Made by a program: the position numbers and the translations under genes. 64,000 nucleotides of DNA, taken from assembly GCA_025517465.1 (NCBI GenBank), contig JAOPKE010000005.1:1-64000 (forward strand), read 5' to 3'. This document shows, piece after piece, positions 1 through 8,549 of this stretch. The DNA comes from Halobacteria archaeon HArc-gm2 (GTDB lineage: Archaea > Halobacteriota > Halobacteria > Halobacteriales > Haloarculaceae). Positions within the stretch are counted from its first letter, which is position 1; every line of letters begins with the position of its first letter. A model generated the notes under the pieces. That model searched no databases and had not been told where the DNA came from. It saw nothing but the letters and a program-made list of their open reading frames with translations.

Positions 1-229
1 AGGAGTAGTAGTAGCCGCCGTGGTTCCCCGTCTGGTTCGAGGTGATGGCGGCGGCCGGGCTCGCTACGGCGCCGGCGCCGAGGCCGACCGCTGCAGTGGC
101 GACGGCCGACTTCATGTAGTCGCGCCGTCCCATCGAGTCGAGCACGCCGTCGTCTGCGTCCGCGGTCGCTTCGATGTCGCTCGGTTCGTCCGTCGATACT
201 CCCGTGTCGCTTGTATCGTCGTTCGTCAT
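1..229 (-). CDS. Tat-exported GH11 endo-1,4-beta-xylanase, N-terminal part
   Basis: The gene runs off the left edge; 76 N-terminal residues are visible from an ATG at 229. An acidic leader is followed by a twin-arginine signal (GRRDYMK around residues 34-40), a hydrophobic Ala/Gly/Val stretch and an ASPAAA cleavage region near residue 61. The mature part begins ITSNQTGNHGGYYYS, which closely matches the first strand of family 11 xylanases, where a NxxGxxxGYYYSFW pattern is usual. GH11 enzymes cut beta-1,4-xylan outside the cell with two catalytic Glu residues, which lie beyond the window. The nearby aldehyde dehydrogenase and IclR regulator fit a xylan/xylose locus. Export by Tat is well supported; the GH11 assignment rests on about 15 residues. 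Confidence 0.72.
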   Translation of the reverse strand, partial: MTNDDTSDTGVSTDEPSDIEATADADDGVLDSMGRRDYMKSAVATAAVGLGAGAVASPAAAITSNQTGNHGGYYYS

Positions 230-781
230 TGTCGTGTTCGTTGGATAGCCGCATCGCTGTTCGGACCGGGGTTCGTCGACCACCGGTGGGCTGGCACCGT
301 CTCGCCAGACGTTTCGACGGGGCGAAACCGCTACCGTGGGGCGTCTGTCGCGTAGCTACCGCTCATCGTCCGCGAACCTGGCCTTCGCCGTCCCCGCTCT
401 CGGCGGGAACGTGGTCTGCCCGGCGCACCGCGAAGGACACTCCCCCGCTGCTCGTACGCTCTCATACCCGTCGAACCGGCCGTACCGGCCCGTGTAGTAC
501 GTCGTCTACCGTCTCGTCAGTTGCGTTGTTTTACCAACGAATTGGCCATTGAGCCGTATGTAGTTAAAAATTACCTAGAAAGATTGTTGTAATAACGAGT
601 AAATCGGTGGCACGTAGTCGTCAGATTCCGCTCTGTGGGCGTGCTCACGCGTCGCTCGAGGCGACAGGCGCCCGAGAGCCGAGACACTGCTCACGAAACG
701 ACGCCGCTGTACTGCCGCTATCGACATCGCAACCGCTATCGACGTGGAACTGACGAAAAATTGGCTGCGTCGCGAAACCGA
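230..781. other. Intergenic gap without a credible gene
   Basis: No frame here has haloarchaeal-like coding character. The segment is GC-rich up to about 520 and then turns AT-rich (about 525-605), containing short A/T runs. The AT-rich part lies downstream of the aldehyde dehydrogenase and far upstream of the xylanase, so it may hold a terminator or a distal regulatory site. I see no clear TATA box directly in front of the xylanase ATG. Confidence 0.5.
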
Positions 782-2233
782 CTAGTGGTTCATGTAGACC
801 GTCTTGATCTGGGTGAAGAAGTCGATGGCCGCGTCGCCCTGCTCGCGGAACGTGTTCGTCGAGGACTGCTTGAAGCCGCCGAAGGGGACGTGCAGTTCGA
901 GACCGGTGGTCTTCTCGTTGACCTTGACGACGCCGGACTCGGAGCGGTCGACGAACTCGTGGGCCTCGGCGAGGTCGTCGGTGACCACGCTGGCCGAGAG
1001 TCCGTACTCGGTGTCGTTGGCCACCTCGATGGCCTCGTCGAAGTCCTCGACCTCGGTCACGGCGAGCACCGGACCGAAGACCTCCTCCTGGAAGATTCGC
1101 ATGTCTGGGGTGACGTCGGAGAAGACGGCCGGCGTGACGAAGTAGCCGTCCGAGAGGTCGCCCTCGTCGGCGCGGTCGCCGCCGAACTCGTGGGTCGCGC
1201 CCTCGGTCTTGGCGATGTCGACGTAGTCGAGGGTCGACTCGAACTCGCCCTCGTTGACGTGCGGGCCCATGCCCGGGTCGTCGAGGCCGGGGCCGATGTC
1301 CAGGCTCTCGGCGTATTCGGTGATGCCCGCGACGAACTCGTCGTAGACGTCGGTGTGGACGATGGCGCGCGAGGTGGCGGTACAGGCCTGACCGGTGACG
1401 CCGAAGGCGCCGGCGCCGACGATGTCGACGGCCTGGTCGACGTCAGCGCTGTCGGTGACGATGGTCGGGTTCTTCCCGCCCATCTCGGCCTGGGCGCGCT
1501 TGGTGTCGTCGGTCGCCGCGTCGTAGACCTGGAGGCCGACCTGCGTGCTCCCGGTGAAGGAGACGGCGTCGACGTCCTCGCTGTCGGTCAGCGTGGTGCC
1601 GACGCTGCTGCCGGACCCGACGACGACGTTGACGATGCCGTCCGGGGCGCCGGCCTCGTCGAGCGCCTTGGCGAGTTCGAGGGCCGGGCCGGGCGCCTGC
1701 GTGGCGGGCTTGAGGACGACGGCGTTCCCCGTGGCGAGCGCCGGCGCCATCTTCCAGGCCGGGATGGCGATGGGGTAGTTCCACGGCGTGATCATGCCGG
1801 CGACGCCGACGGGCTCCTTCCGCGTGGAGACGGAGGTGCGGCCGCCACTGGCGCCCTTGACGGTCCCGCCGAAGTCGAAGGCCTTCTCTGCGTAGTAGTA
1901 GAAGATGTCGATGGCGCGCTGGACTTCCCCGCTGGCCGAGGACAGCGGTTTGCCCTCTTCGCGCGTGAGCAGCTCGGTCAGTTCCTCTTTACGCTCTTCC
2001 AGGATAGCGCCGGTCTCGCGGAGGATCGTGCCGCGGTCCGGTGCCGGCATGTTGGCCCACTCGCCCTGGGCAGCCGAGGCGGCCTCGACTGCCGCTTCGG
2101 CGTCTTCTTCGTTCCCGTAGTGATACGTGTTTACCACTTCCGTCGTGTCGGCGGGGTTGGTCACGTCGACCGTGTCGCCGGACTCTGCGGCGACCCACTC
2201 CCCGTTGACGTAGTTCTGCTTTGGCTCTGGCAT
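782..2233 (-). CDS. NAD(P)-dependent aldehyde dehydrogenase, likely 2,5-dioxopentanoate (alpha-ketoglutarate semialdehyde) dehydrogenase type
   Basis: This 483-residue protein has the full length of the ALDH superfamily. Visible motifs are the oxyanion Asn in TPWNYP (Asn152), the general base Glu in AEMGGKNP (Glu250) and the catalytic Cys in GQACTATSR (Cys284), plus FTGST of the cofactor site. ALDHs oxidise an aldehyde to a carboxylate in the cytoplasm. The divergent IclR gene next door and the xylanase on the other side resemble the Haloferax oxidative pentose pathway, where XacF makes 2-oxoglutarate and XacR (IclR family) activates the genes. The exact substrate is therefore an inference; succinate-semialdehyde or betaine-aldehyde dehydrogenase are alternatives. 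All catalytic residues are intact. Confidence 0.85.
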   Translation of the reverse strand: MPEPKQNYVNGEWVAAESGDTVDVTNPADTTEVVNTYHYGNEEDAEAAVEAASAAQGEWANMPAPDRGTILRETGAILEERKEELTELLTREEGKPLSSASGEVQRAIDIFYYYAEKAFDFGGTVKGASGGRTSVSTRKEPVGVAGMITPWNYPIAIPAWKMAPALATGNAVVLKPATQAPGPALELAKALDEAGAPDGIVNVVVGSGSSVGTTLTDSEDVDAVSFTGSTQVGLQVYDAATDDTKRAQAEMGGKNPTIVTDSADVDQAVDIVGAGAFGVTGQACTATSRAIVHTDVYDEFVAGITEYAESLDIGPGLDDPGMGPHVNEGEFESTLDYVDIAKTEGATHEFGGDRADEGDLSDGYFVTPAVFSDVTPDMRIFQEEVFGPVLAVTEVEDFDEAIEVANDTEYGLSASVVTDDLAEAHEFVDRSESGVVKVNEKTTGLELHVPFGGFKQSSTNTFREQGDAAIDFFTQIKTVYMNH

Positions 2234-2419
2234 ACACTGAAAAGATCGACGCCCGGTTACTTACTATTTCCCTTCCGGGAGACAGAGCGGCGAGTCCCGG
2301 AGTGGTCGCCGGCCCTCTCCACGTGCACCTTCGGACGCCGTATATCGGCCGCTCGACCGCACTGCTGGTGATCTGGCGGTCGCCCGCTGGCGAACTCACG
2401 TTCGTAAATACTGAACAGA

Positions 2420-2427
2420 TTTTTATA
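2420..2427 (+). promoter_or_regulatory. TATA box of the IclR gene
   Basis: TTTTTATA lies about 25 bp before the ATG at 2449, the spacing expected when transcription starts at or within a base or two of the start codon. This indicates a leaderless mRNA and supports that ATG over the in-frame upstream codons. Confidence 0.6.
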
Positions 2428-2448
2428 GGTGGCACCGCCAGAGGAACC

Positions 2449-3210
2449 ATGGGCCCGTCAGCAACGAACCCGGTGAAATCGATCGAGGCGATGTTCACTA
2501 TCGTCGAAGCTCTCAAGGAGCTCGACGGTGCGGGCGTCACCGAGCTCGCCGACCACCTCGAACTCCCCAAGAGCACCATCCACAACTACCTCGCCACGCT
2601 CGAACAGGAGGAGTACGTAGTCAAGGAGGGGACGACCTACCGCGTCGGCCTGCGATTTCTCGATCTGGGTGCGTACGCCCGCGACCAGGTCGAGATGTTC
2701 GAGGTGGCCAAACCAGAACTCGAACACCTGGCCAGCGAGACGGGCGAACTCGCCAACCTCCTCGTCGAGGAACACGGAAAGGGATCCTACCTCTACCGGA
2801 CGCGCGGCGAGATGGCCGTCCAGGTCAAGGGCCACGTCGGCACGCGCGCACCCCTCCACAGCACCGGCCTCGGCAAGGCCATCCTCGCGCACCTCCCCGA
2901 GGAGCGCGTCGAGGCCATCGTCGACCACCACGGCATGCCGGCCTCCACCCCCGAGACCATCACCGACCGCGACGAACTGTTCGACGAACTCGAACGGATA
3001 CGCGACCGGGGATTCGCCTTCGACGACGAGGAGCGACTGCGCGGGCTTCGCTGCGTCGCGGCGCCCATCCTAGCCAACGACGACGTCGTCGGGGCCATCA
3101 GCGTCTCGGGGCCCACGAACCGGCTCCGGGACACCCGGTACAGGGAGGAACTCCCCCAGAAACTCCTCGAAGTCCAGAACGTCATCGAACTGAACGTCAC
3201 CTACTCCTGA
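2449..3210 (+). CDS. IclR-family transcriptional regulator, XacR-like
   Basis: The 253-residue product has an N-terminal winged helix (roughly residues 8-65, with VTELADHLELPKSTIHNYLATL) and the IclR effector-binding domain (about 75-250, with HSTGLGKAILAHLPEE and RGLRCVAAPI). IclR proteins bind DNA as dimers or tetramers and respond to small metabolites. The start chosen is the ATG just after a TATA box; the frame is open further upstream but that would run through the promoter. It is divergent from the aldehyde dehydrogenase with a shared upstream region, a classic arrangement for a local regulator. By analogy with Haloferax XacR it may switch on pentose oxidation genes; this is inference from context. 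Confidence 0.85.
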   Translation: MGPSATNPVKSIEAMFTIVEALKELDGAGVTELADHLELPKSTIHNYLATLEQEEYVVKEGTTYRVGLRFLDLGAYARDQVEMFEVAKPELEHLASETGELANLLVEEHGKGSYLYRTRGEMAVQVKGHVGTRAPLHSTGLGKAILAHLPEERVEAIVDHHGMPASTPETITDRDELFDELERIRDRGFAFDDEERLRGLRCVAAPILANDDVVGAISVSGPTNRLRDTRYREELPQKLLEVQNVIELNVTYS

Positions 3211-3674
3211 CGGCCGACCGTATCGTTCACGATCGCTGAATACGCGGCCTGACCGACCGCATATTCGCAAGCCGGCGGGCCTATTCGGTCGAATTTCTCC
3301 GTCGTCGGCGCCTAACACCGGTACGTCTGTTATCTGACCTGCCGCCGCGTCGACTGCGATCCGCCACTGAAATACAGATCGATCGCTCGATCCGATGGGA
3401 CGGTCGGGATCTCGTCGGCGCCTCGGTGCCACTTCAGCGCCGGTCTCGGAAACTATCGCCCGGACCGACCCCGCGAGGCCAGCTAGCTGTCGACTATACT
3501 GAATGGCATCCAGGCGGTGGGGACTGGGACGTACGTCTCGGGTTCGTCGCAACCGTCGTCTTGCAGTTGCCGGGCCAACATTCTGATGGAAGCGGGCCCA
3601 ATCGACCGCTGGCGCGCTTCGTCGACCACTGTATCGCCCGCAGAACAGCCACGACTCCGACTCCGACGAACACA
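3211..3674. other. Intergenic gap, nothing recognised
   Basis: About 460 bp between the IclR gene and the Gln-rich frame. Open frames here have no start signals or recognisable domains on either strand. No repeat or RNA gene was seen. Confidence 0.4.
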
Positions 3675-4667
3675 ATGACTCACCACGACCACGACGATTC
3701 CCGACAGCAGCGAAGCCAGCATCGCACCAGACAGCCGGCCCAGCACCGCGGCGGCCAGCGCGACCAGCGGGGCGAACACGCGGAGAGCCAGCAGGGGCCG
3801 GGTCGGATGGGCGCACAGCAACACCAGCAGCCTCAGCAACACCAGCAGTCACAACAGCGCGGCCACCGGTCACAGCTTCCCCAGCAGTCACAGCAGCGCG
3901 GCCAGCAGTCACAGCCGCCCCGGCAGTCACAGCAGCACATTCAGCAGACAGGTGGCGGACAGCAGCGCCAGCCTACCGGCCAGGGACAGCGGGACCAGGC
4001 GGGTCACTGGGGCGGTCAGCAGCGGGCTGGTGGCCAGGGCTTCACCCCCCAGTCCAGTCCACAGCGCAGCCAGCAGCAACCTGGCCAGCAGGGAAGCCGC
4101 CAGCAACCCGGCCAGCAGCAGCCGGACCAGCGAGGCGGCGGACAGCAGGGCGCCTGGCAGGGTCAGATGACCCAGGGCCTGCAGTACGGCGGCGAGGCCC
4201 GTCACGGCCAGTCGCCCCACCACGTTGGCGCGCAGCAGCGCTTCGGCAAGCCCGGGCAGGGCGAACAGGGCGGGCAACTGACCCAGCCGCAGTCGTCGCC
4301 ACAGGACCAGCACTACTCCCAGGAGGCCTACCCACAGGTCGGTGGTGATCAGGACGGCCCACAGCAGCGTCGCTCCCAGGCCCAGCAGGGACAACAGCGC
4401 CAGCAGCGGCAGCAACAGGGCACTCACCCCCGTGGCCAGCAGCGAAGCGGTGGTCGGCAGGGTGGATACGGGCAGGCTGACCAGCAGTATGGCGGTGACC
4501 AGCAGGGAGGCTACGGCCAGAAGGGCCAGCAGGGCGGTTATGGCCAGAAGAGCCAGCAGCGGCTGCAGGGACAGCGCGCCCAGCAACAGCGCCAGCAGGG
4601 TGACCAGCAGCGCCAGGCCGGCGGACCAGACGAGCGAGAACAGCGGAACCTGCCGCGCCAGGAGTAA
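3675..4667 (+). CDS. Gln/Gly-rich low-complexity protein of unknown function
   Basis: The product would be 330 residues, starting MTHHDHDDSRQQ and ending DEREQRNLPRQE. Almost the whole length is Gln, Gly, Arg, Ser and Pro, with runs such as QQHQQPQQHQQ and GGYGQ-type repeats near residues 260-305 (GGYGQKGQQGGYGQK). Unusually for a haloarchaeon it is poor in Asp/Glu and net basic. No domain is recognised. The same codon register read on the other strand (3927-4586) gives an equally long, Leu/Ala-rich hydrophobic frame, because CAG reads as CTG; TCA serines on this strand are stops there. I prefer the plus strand because of the GGYGQ repeats, the polar ends and a clean start, but the choice is uncertain. 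Confidence 0.5.
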   Translation: MTHHDHDDSRQQRSQHRTRQPAQHRGGQRDQRGEHAESQQGPGRMGAQQHQQPQQHQQSQQRGHRSQLPQQSQQRGQQSQPPRQSQQHIQQTGGGQQRQPTGQGQRDQAGHWGGQQRAGGQGFTPQSSPQRSQQQPGQQGSRQQPGQQQPDQRGGGQQGAWQGQMTQGLQYGGEARHGQSPHHVGAQQRFGKPGQGEQGGQLTQPQSSPQDQHYSQEAYPQVGGDQDGPQQRRSQAQQGQQRQQRQQQGTHPRGQQRSGGRQGGYGQADQQYGGDQQGGYGQKGQQGGYGQKSQQRLQGQRAQQQRQQGDQQRQAGGPDEREQRNLPRQE

Positions 4668-4735
4668 CCCGTCTCGTGGTGTCGGTTGGGAGCCCTAACC
4701 GTCGTTCGACCTGACTGGTGCCGTCGAACGCCGGG

Positions 4736-4741
4736 AAAAAA
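4736..4741 (-). terminator. Oligo-T terminator after the MEDS/GAF regulator
   Basis: On the minus strand six T residues follow a GC-rich stretch about 40 bases after the stop codon of the large regulator gene. Archaeal transcription commonly ends at such T-tracts. Confidence 0.4.
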
Positions 4742-4782
4742 GTACAACCGACACTATCGGACCGCGTCGGCGTCGAAGACTA

Positions 4783-7728
4783 TCAGACCGAGTCGGCGTC
4801 GAAGAGGCGCCGACAGAGTTTCCGCTGGGCGCTCCGGAGGTGGCCGTTGAACGTCGGCTGACTGATGTCCATCGTCTCGGCGATCTCCTTCCCGGTCCGG
4901 GGACGAGGTCGTTCGAAGAAGCCGCTGAAGTAGGCCGTCTGTATCGCCTCTAGCTGGCGGGGCGTCAGGTCGTCGGTCATCGTCCCGTGGAACTCCGCCG
5001 TCGTTCGGCAGTCGCGTTCGTCACTGTAGCGGGCCAGCAGCTCCGACCCGGGGTACCTGGTCCGGAACATCTCGACGAACTCGCGGACGGCGGCGTCGGC
5101 GGCGAGTTCGACGACCACCGTCGCCTCTCCGTCCGCGGCGGTCCCCTCGCGGAGGCGGCCGCCGTGTTCGAGCACCGTCCCGGCCAGGCTCTCCGCCTCG
5201 AGCGTCGCCTCGAAGTGACAGCGTTGGTCGCCGTCGTCGGTCTGGGCCGAAACCAGGTCCAGGTCCGTCACGGGGAGGCGCGATTCGAGCGCGAGGACGT
5301 CGTCGGCCGGGGAACCCGTCGTGGTGAAGTACCCGCGCAGGCGGCCGTCGGGCCGGGGAACGACGGTGTCGAGAGACGCCGAACAGTCGGCCTCGTCGGC
5401 GATCGTCACGAGCGGGAGCGCGTCGTCGTCGACGGCGAACTCGAGGACCGCGGCCTCCTCGCTCACGAGCGCCTTCTTGCTCTCGACGGCGTTGATCGCG
5501 TGGGCGATGGTCTCGCTCAGTTCGCCGAGCACGGACCGTTCGAGTTCGTCGAACACGCCCGGGCTGTCCCCGTAGAGCGTGAGGACGCCGTAACAGGTGT
5601 CGTGGTACACCAGCGGGAGCGAGATGGCGGCGTGGTAGCCACGGTTCAGGGCCGCCTGGCGCCAGCACGCACAGCGCTCGTCGGAGAGCACGTCGTTGGC
5701 GAACTGGGGCTCCCGGCGTTCGACGGCGCGAGCGGCGGGGTGGTCGCTCTCCTCTCCTTCGTCGGCGTCGACCGTGAGGCCGTCGAGGGAGCCCTTCTCG
5801 GCGCCCGCGGACTCCCGCGGCCGTACCGCCCCGGTGACCCGGTCGACGTCGCCGACCCACGCGAGTTCGTAGGGGCCGCCGGTCGCCAGCCGCTCGCAGA
5901 CGACGGACTCGATCTCCGTCCGCGTCGACGCCTGGACGAGCGCCTGGTCGATGCTCCGGATGATGTCGTTGACCCGGTCCAGCCGTTCGAGCGCCTCGTT
6001 CTGTGTCTCCAGGGTCTGCTCGCGCTCCTGGAGCTGTCGTTCCCGTTCGACGCGGGCCGTCACCGTCTCGAGGGTGGCCGCCGTCGCCTCGACGAAGTCG
6101 CGCTCGGCGGATCCGAACCCGTCGCGGTCTATCGTCGCCGTCACGAACAGCCCGTGGGCGCCGAGGGGGATAGCGACGGCCTCGGTGAGGTCGTCGTTCG
6201 CGCCGGGCAGTTCACCCACGTCGTCCACCGTCCGCACCTCGTTCGCGACGAACGTCTCCCAGAACGGCCCCGTCTCGGGGTCACACAGCGACTCGGTCGG
6301 CATGCCGTCGGCGGCGTCGTCCGTCTCTGCGATGGCGCGCAGGCCGCCTTCGTCGTGGTCGTACCCGAGGACGGTCGAGACGGGCAGTTTCAGCGTGGAC
6401 TCGGCGTGGCCGACGGCGGCCTCGGCCACGTCCTCGTGGCTCTCCATGCGGAGCAGGTCCCGGGCCATCTCGTTGAGCGCCGCGAGCTGGGCCTCCCGGT
6501 GTTCGCGTTCGAGTTCGTAGCCGATCCACTGGCTCGTCAGCTCCACGACGGTCCGTTCGTGGGCCGTGAACGGTTCCGTCCGCGGCGACCCGGAGGCGAA
6601 ACAGACTGTCCCGTACAGTTCGCTCCCGAGCGTGACCGTGGTCCCGACGTAGCTCTCGTGGCCCCAGACGTCGTAGGCCGGGTCGTCGTCCCATCCCTGC
6701 CTGGCCGCGTGTTCGACGGTCAGGGGCGCTTCGCGGGAGAGGACCTTCCGGCAGTACGTCTCCTCGACCGGCGACGGCTCCCCGTCGTCGAACTGCTCGT
6801 GACCGCCGACGGCCGCGACGGTCGCCAGTTCGTCGCCGTCCCACCGGGTCAGCGCGGCACAGTCCAGGCCGAGGCGCTCCTGGCCCAGTTCCAGCAGTCG
6901 CTGCACTTTCCGTTCGAAGGGTCTGTCGGGGTCGGCGACGACTGCGTTCTGTTCGCGGAGGTAGCGTTCACGCTCCTGGAGCGCGACTTTCGCCTCGGCC
7001 CGCTCGGTGAGCGTCCGCAACATACGGTCGATCTCGCGGTCGGGCTGGTCCGGCCCGAAGAACTCCTCGGGCGGGGTGTAGTAGACGTTGTGGCAGACCG
7101 TGTTGTCGTAGACCAGGTGCGGATGGGTCTGGATGACGGTCCCGAGCACCTCCGGCGGGAACCGCGAGCGGTCGTACTGGCACAGCGCGATGCAGTCCTC
7201 GCCGTGGAACAGGTCGTTCACCTTCGATTCGTAGGCCATGAAGTCGGCCGTGGAGGTCGACTCCTCGAGCAACCAGCCGACGGTCGCCGCGATGCGGAGC
7301 GCCTCGTACTCGCGGGTCGCCTCGTCGATGACGTCCGCGTAGAACGCGACCATGTCGTCCGGGTCGAACTGCCCGTCTCGCAGGTAGGTCTCCTCGACCG
7401 TGTGGAACGTGAGCGCACCGGTGTCGAGCGCCGCGTCCACGTCGACGTCGGTGCGTCGAAGGCCCGCGAGGACGGCGTCCTTGCTCGCCGCTTCCAGGAG
7501 GCACATGCACCGTTCGCCCCGGCGGAGGCCCTGTACCAGGTACGGGACGGTCGCCGCGACCTGTTCGGCCCGGTCCTCGTAGATCAGGGCCATGTGTTCG
7601 TTCGCCTCGTGCCCGTCGAGCGACTCGACGGGGCCGCGGAACGACGGGCTCGACCGGAGCGCGTCGAGGCCGCTCTCCAGGGTGAGGACGTCGTCTTCCT
7701 CGCCCGATACCCGTTCGATCAGGCTCAT
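4783..7728 (-). CDS. MEDS-GAF-GAF-GAF-Bat-HTH_10 sensory transcription regulator
   Basis: A 981-residue soluble sensor-regulator. Residues about 35-225 form a MEDS (DcmR-type) sensory domain, containing HMALIYEDRAEQ and FMAYESKVNDLFHG. Three GAF domains follow (about 270-405, 420-560 and 590-755), separated by coiled-coil linkers rich in Arg/Glu. Next comes the bacterio-opsin activator (Bat) domain (about 760-910), and the C-terminus is an HTH_10 DNA-binding domain (about 920-975, TPRQLEAIQTAYFSGFFERPR). Family members act as one-component regulators sensing redox, light or small ligands; the ligand here cannot be read. Its start overlaps the stop of a 41-residue ORF by the ATGA arrangement, suggesting coupled translation. 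Confidence 0.88.
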   Translation of the reverse strand: MSLIERVSGEEDDVLTLESGLDALRSSPSFRGPVESLDGHEANEHMALIYEDRAEQVAATVPYLVQGLRRGERCMCLLEAASKDAVLAGLRRTDVDVDAALDTGALTFHTVEETYLRDGQFDPDDMVAFYADVIDEATREYEALRIAATVGWLLEESTSTADFMAYESKVNDLFHGEDCIALCQYDRSRFPPEVLGTVIQTHPHLVYDNTVCHNVYYTPPEEFFGPDQPDREIDRMLRTLTERAEAKVALQERERYLREQNAVVADPDRPFERKVQRLLELGQERLGLDCAALTRWDGDELATVAAVGGHEQFDDGEPSPVEETYCRKVLSREAPLTVEHAARQGWDDDPAYDVWGHESYVGTTVTLGSELYGTVCFASGSPRTEPFTAHERTVVELTSQWIGYELEREHREAQLAALNEMARDLLRMESHEDVAEAAVGHAESTLKLPVSTVLGYDHDEGGLRAIAETDDAADGMPTESLCDPETGPFWETFVANEVRTVDDVGELPGANDDLTEAVAIPLGAHGLFVTATIDRDGFGSAERDFVEATAATLETVTARVERERQLQEREQTLETQNEALERLDRVNDIIRSIDQALVQASTRTEIESVVCERLATGGPYELAWVGDVDRVTGAVRPRESAGAEKGSLDGLTVDADEGEESDHPAARAVERREPQFANDVLSDERCACWRQAALNRGYHAAISLPLVYHDTCYGVLTLYGDSPGVFDELERSVLGELSETIAHAINAVESKKALVSEEAAVLEFAVDDDALPLVTIADEADCSASLDTVVPRPDGRLRGYFTTTGSPADDVLALESRLPVTDLDLVSAQTDDGDQRCHFEATLEAESLAGTVLEHGGRLREGTAADGEATVVVELAADAAVREFVEMFRTRYPGSELLARYSDERDCRTTAEFHGTMTDDLTPRQLEAIQTAYFSGFFERPRPRTGKEIAETMDISQPTFNGHLRSAQRKLCRRLFDADSV

Positions 7729-7850
7729 GCGACCACCCGGACCGTCGATACTCGCCGTCCAGTGCGGGAGTCCGTGGCGAGTTCGAGTGCTGTCGACGCG
7801 GCGCCCGTGTCGATCTGTGACGATCGAGAGGATGGTTGCAGTTCAGACAT
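7725..7850 (-). CDS. 41-residue ORF translationally coupled to the MEDS/GAF regulator
   Basis: ATG at 7850 opens a frame of 41 codons (MSELQPSSRSSQIDTGAAS...STVRVVA) whose TGA overlaps the ATG of the large regulator in an ATGA. The product is hydrophilic, Ser/Thr-rich, without Cys, and matches no family I know. It may be a genuine microprotein, or an upstream ORF whose translation delivers ribosomes to the regulator gene. No Shine-Dalgarno motif is evident in front of it. Confidence 0.4.
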   Translation of the reverse strand: MSELQPSSRSSQIDTGAASTALELATDSRTGRRVSTVRVVA

Positions 7851-8135
7851 GATTGTCTCACTCAGGTCGTCCGAGGCCCACCGGATCCCGCGTGGAACTT
7901 CCCGGCGTCCCCGGGTTCGTAACCACTTGGCCGGATGATTCACTGGTGCATAAGAATTGTGCCTCGACAATCAGATCTGCAGATTGACATCGATGGCGAG
8001 CCGGTTCGTTACCAGTTTTGGATCGACGCCGGCGGCGTTCGGGGGCGAGAACGAGGGCCGCGAAAACGACAAATCTGCTGGAGGCGACCTGCAAGCGGGG
8101 CGTTCGCACCGGGCCGTGGCCCGGTCGTCAGGGGA

Positions 8136-8441
8136 TCACTGCCCGGCCGCGCTGGCCCGGGAGTCCTCCCCGACCCCGGCGGCCCGGAGCGGCCGGACGT
8201 CGACTTCGACGCCGTCGACGGTGACCCGGTCACCGGTGACCACGACCTCGTGACGCTCGTAGGTGAACGCCACCTGCCCCGCACAGCCGCCGTCGAAGAG
8301 CGCGTCCAGCGCCTCCGGGTCGATGGTTTCGTACAGCGGGGCCAGGTCGACCGGGTCGACGTCGTCGGCGTCCGCGACGGCGTAGATGACCGCTTCGTGC
8401 ACTGACGTCTCGTGAACAGTCGCGTCCGAACTGAAATTCAT
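8136..8441 (-). CDS. HalOD1 output-domain protein
   Basis: The 101-residue protein matches the haloarchaeal HalOD1 fold pattern: ETSVHEAVIYAVADADDVDPVDLAPLYETIDPEALDALF, then a strand with VAFTYERHEVVVTGDRVTVDG. Stand-alone HalOD1 proteins are thought to be output modules of haloarchaeal signalling, with no known biochemical activity. It sits between two large HTH_10 regulators on the same strand, 108 bases after one and 285 before the next coding start, so a shared signalling role is plausible. The ATG at 8441 was chosen because the conserved region begins soon after it; upstream in-frame codons give an unlikely Arg-rich extension. Confidence 0.8.
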   Translation of the reverse strand: MNFSSDATVHETSVHEAVIYAVADADDVDPVDLAPLYETIDPEALDALFDGGCAGQVAFTYERHEVVVTGDRVTVDGVEVDVRPLRAAGVGEDSRASAAGQ

Positions 8442-8549
8442 CGTCGTGACCAATGCCCGCCCGTGGCATATGCGTGCTCGCGATATCGATAGGGCCCGGA
8501 AACGTCGGGACCTATCCATATCGGGTCCGGGGGTCTGCGACCACCGCTA

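Noticed and set aside
635-2371. Long plus-strand open frame opposite the aldehyde dehydrogenase
   Set aside because: It mirrors the third-position GC bias of the real minus-strand gene; no domain, and the dehydrogenase motifs on the other strand are complete.
3927-4586. Leu/Ala-rich hydrophobic minus-strand frame
   Set aside because: It is the exact antisense register of the Gln-rich frame, so CTG leucines follow from CAG codons; monotonous Leu pairs and lack of a loop/charge pattern argue against a membrane protein. Not fully excluded.
4987-7938. 983-codon plus-strand frame opposite the MEDS/GAF regulator
   Set aside because: High-GC shadow of the true gene; the product is Arg/Val/Gly-rich with no recognisable fold, whereas the minus strand encodes clear sensory and HTH domains.
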